From assembly GCF_001428805.1 (NCBI RefSeq), contig NZ_LMIS01000001.1:372001-436000 (forward strand): a stretch of 64,000 bases of DNA, given 5' to 3'. Each line of letters opens with the position of its first letter. Position 1 is the stretch's first letter. Positions 40,755 to 50,818 of the stretch are shown one piece after another. The notes beneath the pieces are model-generated. The model worked only from the letters and a program-made list of their open reading frames with translations, was not told where the DNA came from and ran no database searches. This DNA is from Aeromicrobium sp. Root236 (GTDB taxonomy: Bacteria; Actinomycetota; Actinomycetes; Propionibacteriales; Nocardioidaceae). A program made the position numbers and the translations under genes.

Positions 40755-42007
40755 CCGTCGTCGAGGGAACCCAGACGTACGACGTCGCCAGGATCAGGGA
40801 GGACTTCCCGATCCTGGGTCGTCGCCTGGCCGGCGACTTCCCGCTGGTCTACCTCGACAGCGCCAACACCTCGCAGAAACCGGTCCAGGTCATCGACGCG
40901 ATCGACGACCACTACCGGCAGCACAACGCCAACGTCGCCCGGGCGATGCACCAGCTGGGTGCGGAGGCCAGTGCCGCGTTCGAGCTCGGCCGCGACAAGG
41001 TCGCCGCGTTCATCGGCGCTCCGAGCCGCGACGAGGTGGTGTTCGCCAAGAACGCCTCTGAGGCGCTCAACCTGGTGGCTCGCGTGCTCGGCGACTCCGG
41101 CCGCATCGGCCAGGACCACGAGATCGTGATCACCGAGATGGAGCACCACTCCAACATCGTGCCGTGGCAGCAGCTGTCGCAGCGCACGGGCGCGAGCCTG
41201 CGGTGGTTCGGGGTGACCGACGAAGGCCGGCTCGACCTCGACGGCATCGACGAGCTCATCACTGAGCAGACCGCTGTCGTCTCCGTCGCCTGGGTGTCCA
41301 ACATGCTCGGCACGATCAACCCGCTCGAGACGATCATCGCCAAGGCGCACTCGGTCGGCGCCCTGGTCGTCGTGGACGCCTCGCAGGCGGTCCCGCAGCT
41401 GCCCGTCGACGTCGCCGCCCTCGGTGCCGATTTCGTCGCGTTCACGGGTCACAAGATGGTCGGCCCGACCGGCATCGGCGTGCTCTGGGGCCGCTACGAC
41501 CTGCTCGCGGAGCTGCCGCCGTTCCTCGGCGGCGGCGAGATGATCGAGACCGTCACGATGGCGCAGTCGACGTACGCTCCGCCGCCGGCGCGCTTCGAGG
41601 CCGGGACGCCGCCGATCGCGCAGTCGGTCGGGCTCGGCGCAGCGGTCGACTACCTCTCGGCGATCGGCATGGACAACATCGCCGCGCACGAGCAGGCCAT
41701 CACGGCGTACGCACTGGGTGCCCTGCAGGAGATCGACGGCCTGCGGATCGTCGGTCCCAAGGAAGCCGTCGACCGCGGAGGAGCGATCAGCTTCACGCTC
41801 GGCGACATCCACCCGCACGACGTGTCGCAGCTGCTCGACTCGCGCGGCATCGCCGTACGCGCCGGACACCACTGCGCCAAGCCGGCCCACCAGCGCTTCG
41901 GTGTGCAGTCGACGACGCGTGCGTCGTTCTACCTCTACACGACCACCGCGGAAATTGATCTGCTGGTCGAGGCGTTGCACTACACGAAGAAGTACTTCGG
42001 AGGCTGA
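40751..42007 (+). CDS. sufS: Cysteine desulfurase SufS
   Basis: PLP enzyme that takes sulfur from cysteine and hands it to SufU. 418 residues with YLDSANTSQKP, the PLP Lys in FTGHKMVGPTGIGVL, and the active-site Cys in VRAGHHCAKP. ATG overlaps the sufC stop. Confidence 0.97.
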
Positions 42008-42010
42008 GCC

Positions 42011-42487
42011 ATGACTGACGCGATGAATGTGGATTCGCTCTACCAGGAGATCATCCTGGACCACTACAAGCGACCCCACGGCGCAGGACTGCGCGAGCCC
42101 TTCGAGGCCGAGGTCCACCACGTCAACCCGACCTGCGGCGACGAGATCACGCTGCGGGTCCACCTCGACGGCAACACCGTCTCCGACATCTCGTACGCCG
42201 CTCAGGGCTGCTCGATCAGCCAGGCGTCCACGTCGGTGCTCAACGACCTGATCGTCGGCAAGAACGTCGAGGAGGGCATGGCGATCCTCGACGAGTTCAA
42301 CACCCTCATGCACGGCAAGGGCAAGATCGAGCCCGACGAGGACGTCCTCGAGGACGGCATCGCGTTCGCCGGCGTCGCCCAGTTCCCCGGCCGCATCAAG
42401 TGCGCGCTGCTGGGCTGGATGGCCTGGAAGGACGCCGTCTCGCAGGCGCTCGTCACCACATCGTCAACCACGGGAGACCCCACATGA
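42011..42487 (+). CDS. sufU: SUF sulfurtransferase SufU
   Basis: NifU/IscU-like zinc protein that accepts persulfide sulfur from SufS. 158 residues; the three Cys are in NPTCGDE, GCSISQAS and RIKCALLGW, with the Asp ligand in the first motif. Begins 3 bases after sufS. Confidence 0.95.
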   Translation: MTDAMNVDSLYQEIILDHYKRPHGAGLREPFEAEVHHVNPTCGDEITLRVHLDGNTVSDISYAAQGCSISQASTSVLNDLIVGKNVEEGMAILDEFNTLMHGKGKIEPDEDVLEDGIAFAGVAQFPGRIKCALLGWMAWKDAVSQALVTTSSTTGDPT

Positions 42488-42846
42488 CCACCGATCACAG
42501 CGATCTGCCCGAGGTCGAGCTGGCCCCGCAGGGCGGCACGACCAAGGAAGACGTCCTCGAGGCCATGAAGGACGTGGTCGACCCTGAGCTCGGCATCAAC
42601 GTCGTCGACCTCGGCCTCGTCTACGGTGCCGACGTCGACGAGCACAGCAACACCGTGCTGTCCATGACGCTGACCTCGGCGGCCTGCCCGCTGACCGACG
42701 TCATCGAGGACCAGACGCGCGCTGCCCTGGACGGCATCGTCAACGACTTCCGGATCGAGTGGGTCTGGATGCCGCCGTGGGGCCCCGACAAGATCACCGA
42801 CGACGGCCGCGAGATGCTGCGGGCCCTCGGCTTCAACATCGGCTGA
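42484..42846 (+). CDS. sufT: SufT/MIP18-like metal-sulfur cluster assembly factor
   Basis: A 120-residue DUF59/MIP18-family protein, from ATG 42484 which overlaps the sufU stop. VVDPELGINVVDLGLVYG and LTSAACPLTDVIEDQ (with the conserved Cys) are its hallmarks; such proteins help mature or deliver Fe-S clusters. Last gene of the SUF operon. Confidence 0.93.
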   Translation: MTTDHSDLPEVELAPQGGTTKEDVLEAMKDVVDPELGINVVDLGLVYGADVDEHSNTVLSMTLTSAACPLTDVIEDQTRAALDGIVNDFRIEWVWMPPWGPDKITDDGREMLRALGFNIG

Positions 42847-42847
42847 A

Positions 42848-42885
42848 CCCGAGCGGCCTCTGCTGAGGCGCCACGCGCTCTCGGG
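42848..42885 (+). terminator. Hairpin after sufT
   Basis: CCCGAG (42848-42853) pairs with CTCGGG (42880-42885), enclosing a second stem GCCTC-TGCT-GAGGC (42856-42869). No U-tract follows, but the position directly after the SUF operon suits a terminator. Confidence 0.5.
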
Positions 42886-42964
42886 CAGAGAATCCTCAAT
42901 TCCAGTCACCTTGACGCAGTCCGTGTGGAAAGGTGCAACGCACATTGGTGCGACGCGGACGGGG

Positions 42965-43591
42965 ATGACGACGGTGCTGTTGATCTGGGGATTCAAGGTT
43001 CTCTACAAGTCACTTTCGAGCGGGGTCTTCTACTGCCCACACGACGGGGGCGATCGTGAGTACACGCTCAAGCAGGGCCGCAAGTGGTTCACGTTCTTCT
43101 TCATCCCTCTGATTCCCCTCAAGGTCCTGGGGGAGTTCGTCGAGTGCAACACGTGCAAGAGCGGCTATGACCCCAAAGTCCTGTCGCAACCGACCGCTGC
43201 CGGGATGGCCGACAAGCTGGCCAACGCTGTGCGCGCCGCTGCGGTCGCGATCATCAACGCAGACGGCCAGGTCAGCGAGCAGGAGAAGAACGTGGCTCTG
43301 GAGATCATGGCGAAGTACTCCGACACGCCATACGCAGCGCAGCACCTGGACGCCGACCTGCAGCAGCTGACAGCTGCCGATCTCGACGGCGCGCTGGCCG
43401 ATGTGGCTGACATGCTGAGCGAGCAGGGCAAGGAGAGTCTCCTCGATGCCTGCGTCGCGATCGCGGCAGCCGATGGTGCGATCAACGACGGCGAGCTGGC
43501 GCTCATCGAGCGGGCCGGGCGTGGTCTCGGCATGACTCCCGCCCACCTTCGAGGCACGATCGACCAGGCACGGGAGACGTACTCGGCGTGA
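42965..43591 (+). CDS. Zinc-ribbon plus TerB-like domain protein
   Basis: From ATG 42965 the product is 208 residues. A short hydrophobic start (TTVLLIWGFKVLYKSL) leads into a zinc ribbon: CPHDGG, then the hydrophobic FFFIPLIPLKVLG, then CNTCKSGYDP, giving three Cys and a His. The second half (residues about 80-205) is an all-helical TerB/DnaJ-associated-like domain: AAVAIINADGQVSEQEK and ACVAIAAADGAINDGELALIERAG each carry the Asp-rich turn. TerB-like domains are linked to tellurite and stress responses, but the function here is unknown. GTG/ATG starts upstream to 42911 are possible. Confidence 0.8.
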   Translation: MTTVLLIWGFKVLYKSLSSGVFYCPHDGGDREYTLKQGRKWFTFFFIPLIPLKVLGEFVECNTCKSGYDPKVLSQPTAAGMADKLANAVRAAAVAIINADGQVSEQEKNVALEIMAKYSDTPYAAQHLDADLQQLTAADLDGALADVADMLSEQGKESLLDACVAIAAADGAINDGELALIERAGRGLGMTPAHLRGTIDQARETYSA

Positions 43592-43654
43592 TGCCGGAGG
43601 CACCCCCTCGGTCGCCGTCGAGAACGACGGCGTGCGTGGCGTCCGGTTGTGCCA

Positions 43655-43668
43655 TGTGACTGGTCACA
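43655..43668. promoter_or_regulatory. Inverted repeat TGTGAC-TG-GTCACA upstream of the ABC-F promoter
   Basis: Six-base arms with a 2-base centre, ending 35 bases before the TAGACT hexamer. It resembles a CRP site but has a 4-base, not 6-base, gap between TGTGA and TCACA, so the binding protein is unknown. Confidence 0.4.
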
Positions 43669-43703
43669 CCATGCTGAGCGACTCGGCAGGCCGGCGAGCC
43701 CCG

Positions 43704-43709
43704 TAGACT
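43704..43709 (+). promoter_or_regulatory. -10 hexamer TAGACT of the ABC-F leader transcript
   Basis: It ends 6 bases before GTG 43716, so transcription should start at the first base of a 7-codon ORF, 76 bases before the ABC-F ATG. Confidence 0.6.
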
Positions 43710-43713
43710 GGAT

Positions 43714-43790
43714 GGGTGACCTTTCATCAGCGGGAATGAGTGCGGCGCACTGACGCCGCCCTTTCGCACACCCTGATCTGAAAGTCATCC
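43714..43790 (+). promoter_or_regulatory. Structured attenuator-like leader of the ABC-F gene
   Basis: Bases 43714-43730 pair with 43773-43790 (right arm CTGATCTGAAAGTCATCC) in three blocks: 4 bp (43727-43730 with 43773-43776), 6 bp (43721-43726 with 43779-43784) and 6 bp with one G-U pair (43714-43719 with 43785-43790). There is a 2-base and a 1-base bulge. Between the arms is a second hairpin, GCGGCG-CACTGA-CGCCGC (43742-43759). The right arm ends 2 bases before the ABC-F ATG, so the long stem would hide its start region. Confidence 0.55.
43716..43739 (+). CDS. Leaderless upstream ORF MTFHQRE in the ABC-F leader
   Basis: GTG ACC TTT CAT CAG CGG GAA TGA encodes seven residues. It sits at leaderless spacing from TAGACT, and its sequence forms one arm of a long stem whose other arm ends just before the ABC-F start. 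Translation of it would therefore control that stem, as in ribosome-mediated attenuation of antibiotic-response genes. No protein function is proposed for the peptide itself. Confidence 0.5.
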   Translation: MTFHQRE

Positions 43791-43791
43791 C

Positions 43792-45390
<1,599 letters not shown>

Positions 45391-45414
45391 GCACGCCCGA
45401 GGCAGGATGGACGC

Positions 45415-46152
45415 ATGACCGCGTCCGTCCCCACGATCGTCGCCTCCAGCATCGGTTTCCGTACGCGCGAGCCCGGCGGTCCCTGGGACTGGGACATCGA
45501 CCCGATCCACCGGTACGCCGCGCAGCTCGCGAACGCCGGGTCGGCGCCGAAGCTCTGCTTCCTCAACACCGCCTTCGGTGACCGCGCTGAGGGCATCGCG
45601 GCGATCCATGGCGCGTTCGGGCCCACCGAGTTCCGGGTCAGCCACCTGGCGCTGTTCCCCATGCCCAACATCGCCGACATCCGCGCCCACCTGTTGGCCC
45701 AGGACGTCATCTGGGTGATGGGCGGCAGCGTCGTGAACCTGCTGGCCGTCTGGCGCGCCCACGGGCTCGACGAGATCCTGCACGAGGCGTGGCAGGCAGG
45801 GGTCGTCCTCGGTGGCGTCTCAGCCGGCTCGATCTGCTGGCACGCGGGAGGTACGACCGACAGCTTCGGGCAGAGCCTTCAGGCCGTCACGAACGGTCTG
45901 GGCTGGCTTCCGTACAGCAACGGCGTGCATCACGACAGCGAAGCGCAGCGTCGTCCTCTGTTCCGCTCGCTGATCGGCGACGGCATCCTGCCGCAGGGAT
46001 TCGCCACTGATGATGGGGCCGCCCTGATCTACCACGGCACCGAGCTGGCCGAGGCGGTCGCGACGCGCCCGGACGCAGGCGCGTACGAAGTCAGGCAGTC
46101 GGCCCTCGGGCTCGCCACTGAGCATCCGTTGGAGGTTCGGCTCCTCGGGTGA
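45415..46152 (+). CDS. Peptidase E / type 1 glutamine amidotransferase-like (S51) protein
   Basis: A 245-residue S51-family protein. VIWVMGGSVVNLLAVWRAHG and the nucleophile elbow GGVSAGSICWH (Ser after VSAG) match peptidase E; GVHHDSEAQRRPL holds the conserved His. Peptidase E cleaves Asp-X dipeptides; other members act in related hydrolysis. CAGGAT (45403-45408) ends 6 bases before the ATG. Confidence 0.88.
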   Translation: MTASVPTIVASSIGFRTREPGGPWDWDIDPIHRYAAQLANAGSAPKLCFLNTAFGDRAEGIAAIHGAFGPTEFRVSHLALFPMPNIADIRAHLLAQDVIWVMGGSVVNLLAVWRAHGLDEILHEAWQAGVVLGGVSAGSICWHAGGTTDSFGQSLQAVTNGLGWLPYSNGVHHDSEAQRRPLFRSLIGDGILPQGFATDDGAALIYHGTELAEAVATRPDAGAYEVRQSALGLATEHPLEVRLLG

Positions 46153-46178
46153 TGGGGGCGGGATCACTCCGGGCGCGG

Positions 46179-46835
46179 TCAGGAGGCAGGGCCGCGGCGG
46201 AAGAGCTGCAGCGATCCCAACGGGACGAACCCGGCGGACAGGAGGGCGCGCAGACTTGCGGCGTTGCCCGGTGCGGCGGCCGCACACACGAGCTCTCCCT
46301 CCGGGACGAGCTTGAGCCCGTCGTGGACCAGCGCCGCGCCCGCGCCGCCGCGGTCCTCAGGATCGAGCTCGAAGCTGATCTCCGGCAGCCCCGCCACACC
46401 GCGGGCCAGCACGACGACAGTCGACTGGTCCGGGTCCTCGAAGCCGAAGACTCGCACGTCATCACGGTTGGTGGCTGCGAAGTGCACGCGGGAATGTGTT
46501 GCGAGGTCTGGCCGCGGCACGAGTCGTGAGCTCGCGGTCTCCGCTCCGAGTCCGCGGCCGACCAGCAGCGCGTCCAGGCTGTCGATCCACCCGCGCGGAC
46601 CGGCCAGCTCGGTGATCAGGCGCGGGTCGTGTGCTCCACCGAATCCGTCCGCGCCAAGACCAGCCAACGACTCGTCGGTCGTCGCCGCATCGACCGCGAA
46701 GACGGCGTGCCCGGTGAAGGCGACGACTGCCTCGACGCCCTGCTTCCACGGCTCAACGCGGTGCCAGCCGCCATCGACAGGGGGAAATCGACCGTTGGCG
46801 GCGTCATGGATCACGTCGGCCAGCGGGTGTTTCAT
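46179..46835 (-). CDS. GNAT-like N-acetyltransferase domain protein
   Basis: A 218-residue protein starting MKHPLADVIHDAANG at ATG 46835, which overlaps the SURF1 stop. The C-terminal half has GNAT-like features: FELDPEDRGGAGAALVHDG as a modified motif A and NAASLRALLSAGFVPLGSLQLFRR as motif B. The N-terminal half, with VVAFTGHAVFAVDA, is unassigned. Substrate unknown; tight coupling to SURF1 may be only transcriptional. Confidence 0.7.
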   Translation of the reverse strand: MKHPLADVIHDAANGRFPPVDGGWHRVEPWKQGVEAVVAFTGHAVFAVDAATTDESLAGLGADGFGGAHDPRLITELAGPRGWIDSLDALLVGRGLGAETASSRLVPRPDLATHSRVHFAATNRDDVRVFGFEDPDQSTVVVLARGVAGLPEISFELDPEDRGGAGAALVHDGLKLVPEGELVCAAAAPGNAASLRALLSAGFVPLGSLQLFRRGPAS

Positions 46836-47602
46836 CGGGGCGGACTGCTGTCGGCGAATCCGTCGATCCGGGTCGGGTTGCGGCGCTCCTTGGCCTCCGA
46901 CCTCGCAAACCAGAAGTAGCCGACGACGGCCAGCAGGGCGAAGAACCACCACTGCAGCGCGTAGAAGAAGTGCGGGCCCTGGCCCCGCTCCGGCTCGGGC
47001 TCGGCAGCGAGCTTCTTGGCCGCCGGAGGGTCCTCCGACCGCAGGTTGAGATAGCCGCCGAGGAGCTTGTAGGGCACCGACTTCGCGAAGCCGACGCTCG
47101 AGATCGCCCTGATCTGCCCGTCGACCGGGCGTATCGCGTCGCTGCCGGCACCGTTGTCGGGACGCAGCCAGCCCGTGATGGTCACCTCGCCGGACGGGGG
47201 AGCCGGGACGACGGGACGAGCGACGGTGTTCTCCGACTCCTGCCAGCCTCGGTCGACCAGGATCGCCTCGCCTGATGACAGCACGAACGGCGTGACGACG
47301 TCGACGCCGGGCGCACCGTCGCGCGTCGAGAACTTGACCGTCACCTGGTGCTCGACGTCGTACGTCCCCGTGGCCCGGACACGGGTGAACTCGGTCTGGT
47401 CGTCGACCTCGTCGCCGGGCTCGAGCACCTGCGTCAGGTCGACCGGATCGGCCTTGAGGTGGGACGTGATGATCTTGTTCTGGTCGAGCCGGTGCTCGAG
47501 CCGGTGGATCTGCCAGAACCCCAGGCGGGTGCAGACGGCGGCGAGCACGATGACGAAGACCGCGAATCCGATCCACCGCACGCTCAGCAGGAAGCGGTAC
47601 AC
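46832..47602 (-). CDS. SURF1-family cytochrome oxidase assembly protein
   Basis: A 256-residue protein with one membrane helix at each end (about residues 5-25 and 220-238) around an extracytoplasmic domain. FWQIHRLEHRLDQN after the first helix, ILVDRGWQ, TITGWLRPDNG and GPHFFYALQWWFFALLAVVGY are SURF1 landmarks; it helps assemble heme A-containing oxidase, fitting ctaA/ctaB in this window. GTG 47602 is supported by TACCGT (minus strand, 47609-47614) ending 6 bases upstream. Confidence 0.92.
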   Translation of the reverse strand: MYRFLLSVRWIGFAVFVIVLAAVCTRLGFWQIHRLEHRLDQNKIITSHLKADPVDLTQVLEPGDEVDDQTEFTRVRATGTYDVEHQVTVKFSTRDGAPGVDVVTPFVLSSGEAILVDRGWQESENTVARPVVPAPPSGEVTITGWLRPDNGAGSDAIRPVDGQIRAISSVGFAKSVPYKLLGGYLNLRSEDPPAAKKLAAEPEPERGQGPHFFYALQWWFFALLAVVGYFWFARSEAKERRNPTRIDGFADSSPPR

Positions 47603-47671
47603 ATGTCGACGGTAGTTGTGCGGGCCAACGTCTCGTCCCTCGGGTGGCGTCAGGCCACCTAGACTGGGTCC

Positions 47672-48658
47672 ATGCAGCTCATCGACACACATGGCCGGGT
47701 CGCCACCGACCTCCGCGTGTCGCTGACCGATCGCTGCAACCTCAGGTGTCAGTACTGCATGCCGGCCGAGGGCCTCGACTGGATGCCCAGCGAGGACACC
47801 TTGACCGACGCCGAGCTGATGCGCCTGATCGGCATCGGCGTCGAGCTGCTCGGCGTCCGCGACGTCCGGTTCACCGGGGGAGAGCCGTTGCTCCGCCGCA
47901 GCCTGCCCGAGCTGGTGGCCGCGACCAAGGCACTTCCGTCAAAGCCCCGCACGGCGATGACGTCCAACGGCCTCGGCCTCAAGCACACGGCCAAGGCCCT
48001 GGCTGCCGCCGGTCTCGACCGGGTCAACATCAGCCTCGACACGACGGACCCCGCAACGTTCGAGCAGATCACCCGCCGCAACCGCCTGCACGACGTCATC
48101 GACGGCCTCGCCGCGGCCCGCGAAGCCGGACTGGCACCGGTCAAGGTCAACGCCGTGCTGCTGCGCGGCATCAACGACGCCGAGGCGCCGGACCTGTTGC
48201 GCTGGTGCATGAAGCACGACTACGAGCTGCGGTTCATCGAGCAGATGCCGCTCGACGCCCAGCACGGCTGGAACCGCGAGGCCATGGTCACTGCCGACGA
48301 GACGCTCACGCTGCTGGGCGAGCACTTCAGGCTGACCGGCCTCGACGGCCGCGGCTCGGCACCGGCCGAGAAGTTCCTCGTCGACGACGGACCGCACACC
48401 GTCGGCATCATCGGCTCGGTCACCCGCCCGTTCTGCGGCGACTGCAACCGCGTACGCCTGACCGCCGACGGCCAGATCCTCAACTGCCTGTTCGCCCGCG
48501 AGGAGTCCGACCTGCGGACTGCGCTGCGCGGTGGTGCGTCGGACGAGGAGATCGCGCGTCGCTGGACCGCGGCGATGATGACCAAGCTGCCGGGTCACGG
48601 CATCGACGACCCGAGCTTCCTGCAGTCGTCACGCCCGATGTCGTCGATCGGCGGCTAG
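47672..48658 (+). CDS. moaA: GTP 3',8-cyclase (molybdenum cofactor synthesis)
   Basis: Radical-SAM enzyme of the first molybdopterin step. The 328-residue protein has the N-terminal cluster motif C22-x3-C26-x2-C29 (CNLRCQYC), FTGGEPLL for SAM binding, and the C-terminal second-cluster region FCGDCNRVRLTADGQILNCLF. The protein ends SSIGG, the GG tail needed for activity in MoaA (here followed directly by stop). TAGACT (47660-47665) ends 6 bases before ATG. No other moa gene is in the window. Confidence 0.96.
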   Translation: MQLIDTHGRVATDLRVSLTDRCNLRCQYCMPAEGLDWMPSEDTLTDAELMRLIGIGVELLGVRDVRFTGGEPLLRRSLPELVAATKALPSKPRTAMTSNGLGLKHTAKALAAAGLDRVNISLDTTDPATFEQITRRNRLHDVIDGLAAAREAGLAPVKVNAVLLRGINDAEAPDLLRWCMKHDYELRFIEQMPLDAQHGWNREAMVTADETLTLLGEHFRLTGLDGRGSAPAEKFLVDDGPHTVGIIGSVTRPFCGDCNRVRLTADGQILNCLFAREESDLRTALRGGASDEEIARRWTAAMMTKLPGHGIDDPSFLQSSRPMSSIGG

Positions 48659-48843
48659 ACCGGCTGGGTCTCTTTCCAGAAGCCTCGCGCCGACAGGAAC
48701 GACCGCAGCGACTCCTCGTGCTCGTCGCAGGCGAGCCAGATCTTGCGCCGGTCGGGCGTGTGGATCTTGGGGTTGTTCCACAGCAGCTGGTGCTGTGCCT
48801 CGGCGGTGCAGCCCTTGGCCGAGCAGGTCAGGACGTCACTCAC
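48655..48843 (-). CDS. Small conserved Cys/His protein, 62 residues
   Basis: GTG 48843 gives MSDVLTCSAKGCTAEAQHQLLWNN (first part). CxxxxC near the start plus later LACDEH suggest a zinc site. Such short proteins beside DUF3099 genes are common in actinobacteria, but no function is known to me. It overlaps the upstream DUF3099 gene by 8 bases, and its stop codon shares CTAG with moaA. Confidence 0.75.
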   Translation of the reverse strand: MSDVLTCSAKGCTAEAQHQLLWNNPKIHTPDRRKIWLACDEHEESLRSFLSARGFWKETQPV

Positions 48844-49171
48844 GGTCGAGGGGCGGAGCAGCGGGCGGCTCGATCTCGCCCTTGGCCTCGGGACCGAACG
48901 GCGACGGGCCGGAGCCCTTCTTGCGTACGCCCGCATTGGCCAGGACCACCGACGTGTAGGGCAGGAACACCGCTCCGACGAACAGGATCCAGCCCAGGCG
49001 CGACCACGGCGACGGGACGGTGGTCAGGACGATGACTCCGCCGATGAAGCAGAGCGTCCGGATGCCCATCGAGATCGCGTAGCGCCGCTCGCGCCGGCCT
49101 CGGTCGGCGCTCTGGGACTCGGCCGCAGTCGTGATCGAGAAGACCTGCTGCTTCCGCGGTTCTGTGGGCAC
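48836..49171 (-). CDS. DUF3099 membrane protein
   Basis: A 111-residue protein with two membrane helices (GIRTLCFIGGVIVLTTV and LGWILFVGAVFLPYTSVVLAN) and basic N-terminal and proline-rich C-terminal tails, matching actinobacterial DUF3099. Function unknown. TAGAGT (minus strand, 49178-49183) ends 6 bases before GTG 49171; GGAGGT lies in that gap. Confidence 0.87.
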   Translation of the reverse strand: MPTEPRKQQVFSITTAAESQSADRGRRERRYAISMGIRTLCFIGGVIVLTTVPSPWSRLGWILFVGAVFLPYTSVVLANAGVRKKGSGPSPFGPEAKGEIEPPAAPPLDRE

Positions 49172-49253
49172 ACCTCCACTCTACGTCGCGCACGCGTGTC
49201 CACCGGATGGAGTCCGGAGTCGCACGGGGCCACACGGGTCGTACGCTCGGGAC

Positions 49254-49469
49254 ATGACTGATCGCACATACCGCGTCACCGAGATCGTCGGCACCTCGCC
49301 CGACGGCATCACCGAAGCCGTCGACAACGGCATCAAGCGGGCCGGCAAGACCCTGCGCCACCTCGACTGGTTCGAGGTCACGGACATCCGCGGCCAGGTC
49401 ACCGACACCGAGGTGTCCCACTACCAGGTGACGATGAAGCTCGGCTTCCGCCTCGAGGACGATGAATAG
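49254..49469 (+). CDS. Dodecin (flavin-storage protein)
   Basis: A 71-residue dodecin: RTYRVTEIVGTSPDGITEAVDNGI, then the flavin-stacking Trp in LDWFEVTDIRGQV and a final VTMKLGFRLED strand. Dodecins form 12-mers that bind flavins. TACGCT (49242-49247) ends 6 bases before ATG 49254. Divergent from DUF3099. Confidence 0.93.
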   Translation: MTDRTYRVTEIVGTSPDGITEAVDNGIKRAGKTLRHLDWFEVTDIRGQVTDTEVSHYQVTMKLGFRLEDDE

Positions 49470-49491
49470 GCCAAGCAGCCCTTTCCACCGG

Positions 49492-49533
49492 TGATCGAGT
49501 GCCGCCGAGGGACGAGGCGGTGTATCGAGATCA
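49492..49533. terminator. Bulged hairpin between dodecin and MFS genes
   Basis: TGATC...GCCGCC (49492-49506) can pair with GGCGG...GATCA (49516-49533) with internal mismatches. It fills the gap between convergent genes and may end transcription from both sides. Confidence 0.4.
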
Positions 49534-50733
49534 GTCCGTCGACCCGAACCGGCGCAGACCGGCAGCAGCGGCTGACAGGACGACCACGAGGCCGCCGTAG
49601 ACGTACGTCGTGGTGGCCAGGCCGATGTGCGGCGCTGCGATGCCCGCCGCGACCGCGGGGATGCCGAACGCCAGGTAGCTGACGACGAAGACCGCCGCGA
49701 AGAGCTCGCCCCGTTCGTGCGGTCCCACCGTCGGGGTGATCGACCGCATGATGCCGAGGAACGCCGTGCCGAAGCCCGCTCCGCCGACGACTGCTGCGGC
49801 GAGGAATCCCCACAGCGACCCGGCGGCGAGGGCGACCAGGGTCAGCGCCGTGCCGAGCGCGAGCGCCGTCGTCCCGAAGATCGTGATGCTTCGTGAGGCC
49901 GCTCCCCGTGCGACGTAGCAGGCGAGCGCACCGACTCCGGTGAGCACCGTGACGACGAGGCCCTGCTCGACGTGGTCGTGGCCGCCCAGCTGAGTGGCCA
50001 CGATGGGCGCTCCGAGCGAGAGGTAGAGACCGCCGGTGGCCCAGCCCGCGACGAGAGCAGGTGTGCTCCGGAGGAATGCCGGACGGGCCGGCACCGGTAC
50101 GCCGACGCGGGGGCGCAGCGAGTGCAGCAGGCCTTCACGCCGCGGTGACGTCTCCGGCAGCAGCCAGACGACCGCTGCCAGCAGGACGTACACGGCCGTC
50201 AGGGTGCCGAACACCGCCACGAGCGGCTGCGACGACTGGTCGAGCACGATGCCGCCGAACAGGGCGCCGGCGGCCAGACCCGCGAGCGGGCTCACGCTGT
50301 TGAACGTCGCGGCTGCACCGGGACGGTGCTCCGGCTCGAGGTCGACGACCGCTGCGCTCAGGGACGACATCAGCAGGCCACTGGCCGCACCCTGCCCCGT
50401 GCGCGCCAGGAACAGGGCTCCGACCGAGTCCGCGTGCCAGAACACGACCATGCTGAGCGCGAGCATCGCGAAGCCCACCGAGATCATCGGGCGGCGACCG
50501 ACGTGATCGGAGAGCGATCCGGTCACGAGCAACGTCGCCAGGAGTGCGATGGCGTACACGGCGAAGATGCCGGTCAAGGTCGCCGACGAGAATCCCAGCT
50601 CCTGCTGCAGGACGGGATAGAACGGCGACGGCGCGCTCGCGCCGATCATCATCGCCACGAAGGCGAAGAGGCCCAGCGCGAACGCGTTGGTGGTGCGTCG
50701 GGCGACCTGAGGGGCGTCCAGGGTGATGGTCAT
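49531..50733 (-). CDS. MFS transporter
   Basis: A 400-residue major-facilitator protein with twelve hydrophobic segments. The loop 2-3 motif reads GSLSDHVGRRPMI, the MFS signature. It is divergent from an ArsR-family regulator gene with 85 bases between them and a shared operator candidate, so it is probably the regulated exporter. The ATG follows AGGAA by 5 bases. Substrate unknown. Confidence 0.9.
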   Translation of the reverse strand: MTITLDAPQVARRTTNAFALGLFAFVAMMIGASAPSPFYPVLQQELGFSSATLTGIFAVYAIALLATLLVTGSLSDHVGRRPMISVGFAMLALSMVVFWHADSVGALFLARTGQGAASGLLMSSLSAAVVDLEPEHRPGAAATFNSVSPLAGLAAGALFGGIVLDQSSQPLVAVFGTLTAVYVLLAAVVWLLPETSPRREGLLHSLRPRVGVPVPARPAFLRSTPALVAGWATGGLYLSLGAPIVATQLGGHDHVEQGLVVTVLTGVGALACYVARGAASRSITIFGTTALALGTALTLVALAAGSLWGFLAAAVVGGAGFGTAFLGIMRSITPTVGPHERGELFAAVFVVSYLAFGIPAVAAGIAAPHIGLATTTYVYGGLVVVLSAAAAGLRRFGSTD

Positions 50734-50745
50734 GGTGGTTCCTCG

Positions 50746-50817
50746 GAACGATCAGTTCGAAAAGATTGGAACCATCACGGTACGCCGATCATCACCACTG
50801 TTCAAGTATTATCGAAC
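50746..50817. promoter_or_regulatory. Shared operator region of the MFS/ArsR divergent pair
   Basis: GAAC-N5-GTTC (50746-50758) lies next to the MFS start. GTTC-N10-GAAC (50800-50817) covers the arsR -10 TATTAT (50807-50812), which ends 6 bases before the arsR ATG. These are placed for autoregulated ArsR control. Confidence 0.5.
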
Positions 50818-50818
50818 C

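Noticed and set aside
43655..43668. A CRP binding site
   Set aside because: The half-sites TGTGA/TCACA are 4 bases apart rather than 6, so I list it only as an unassigned palindrome.
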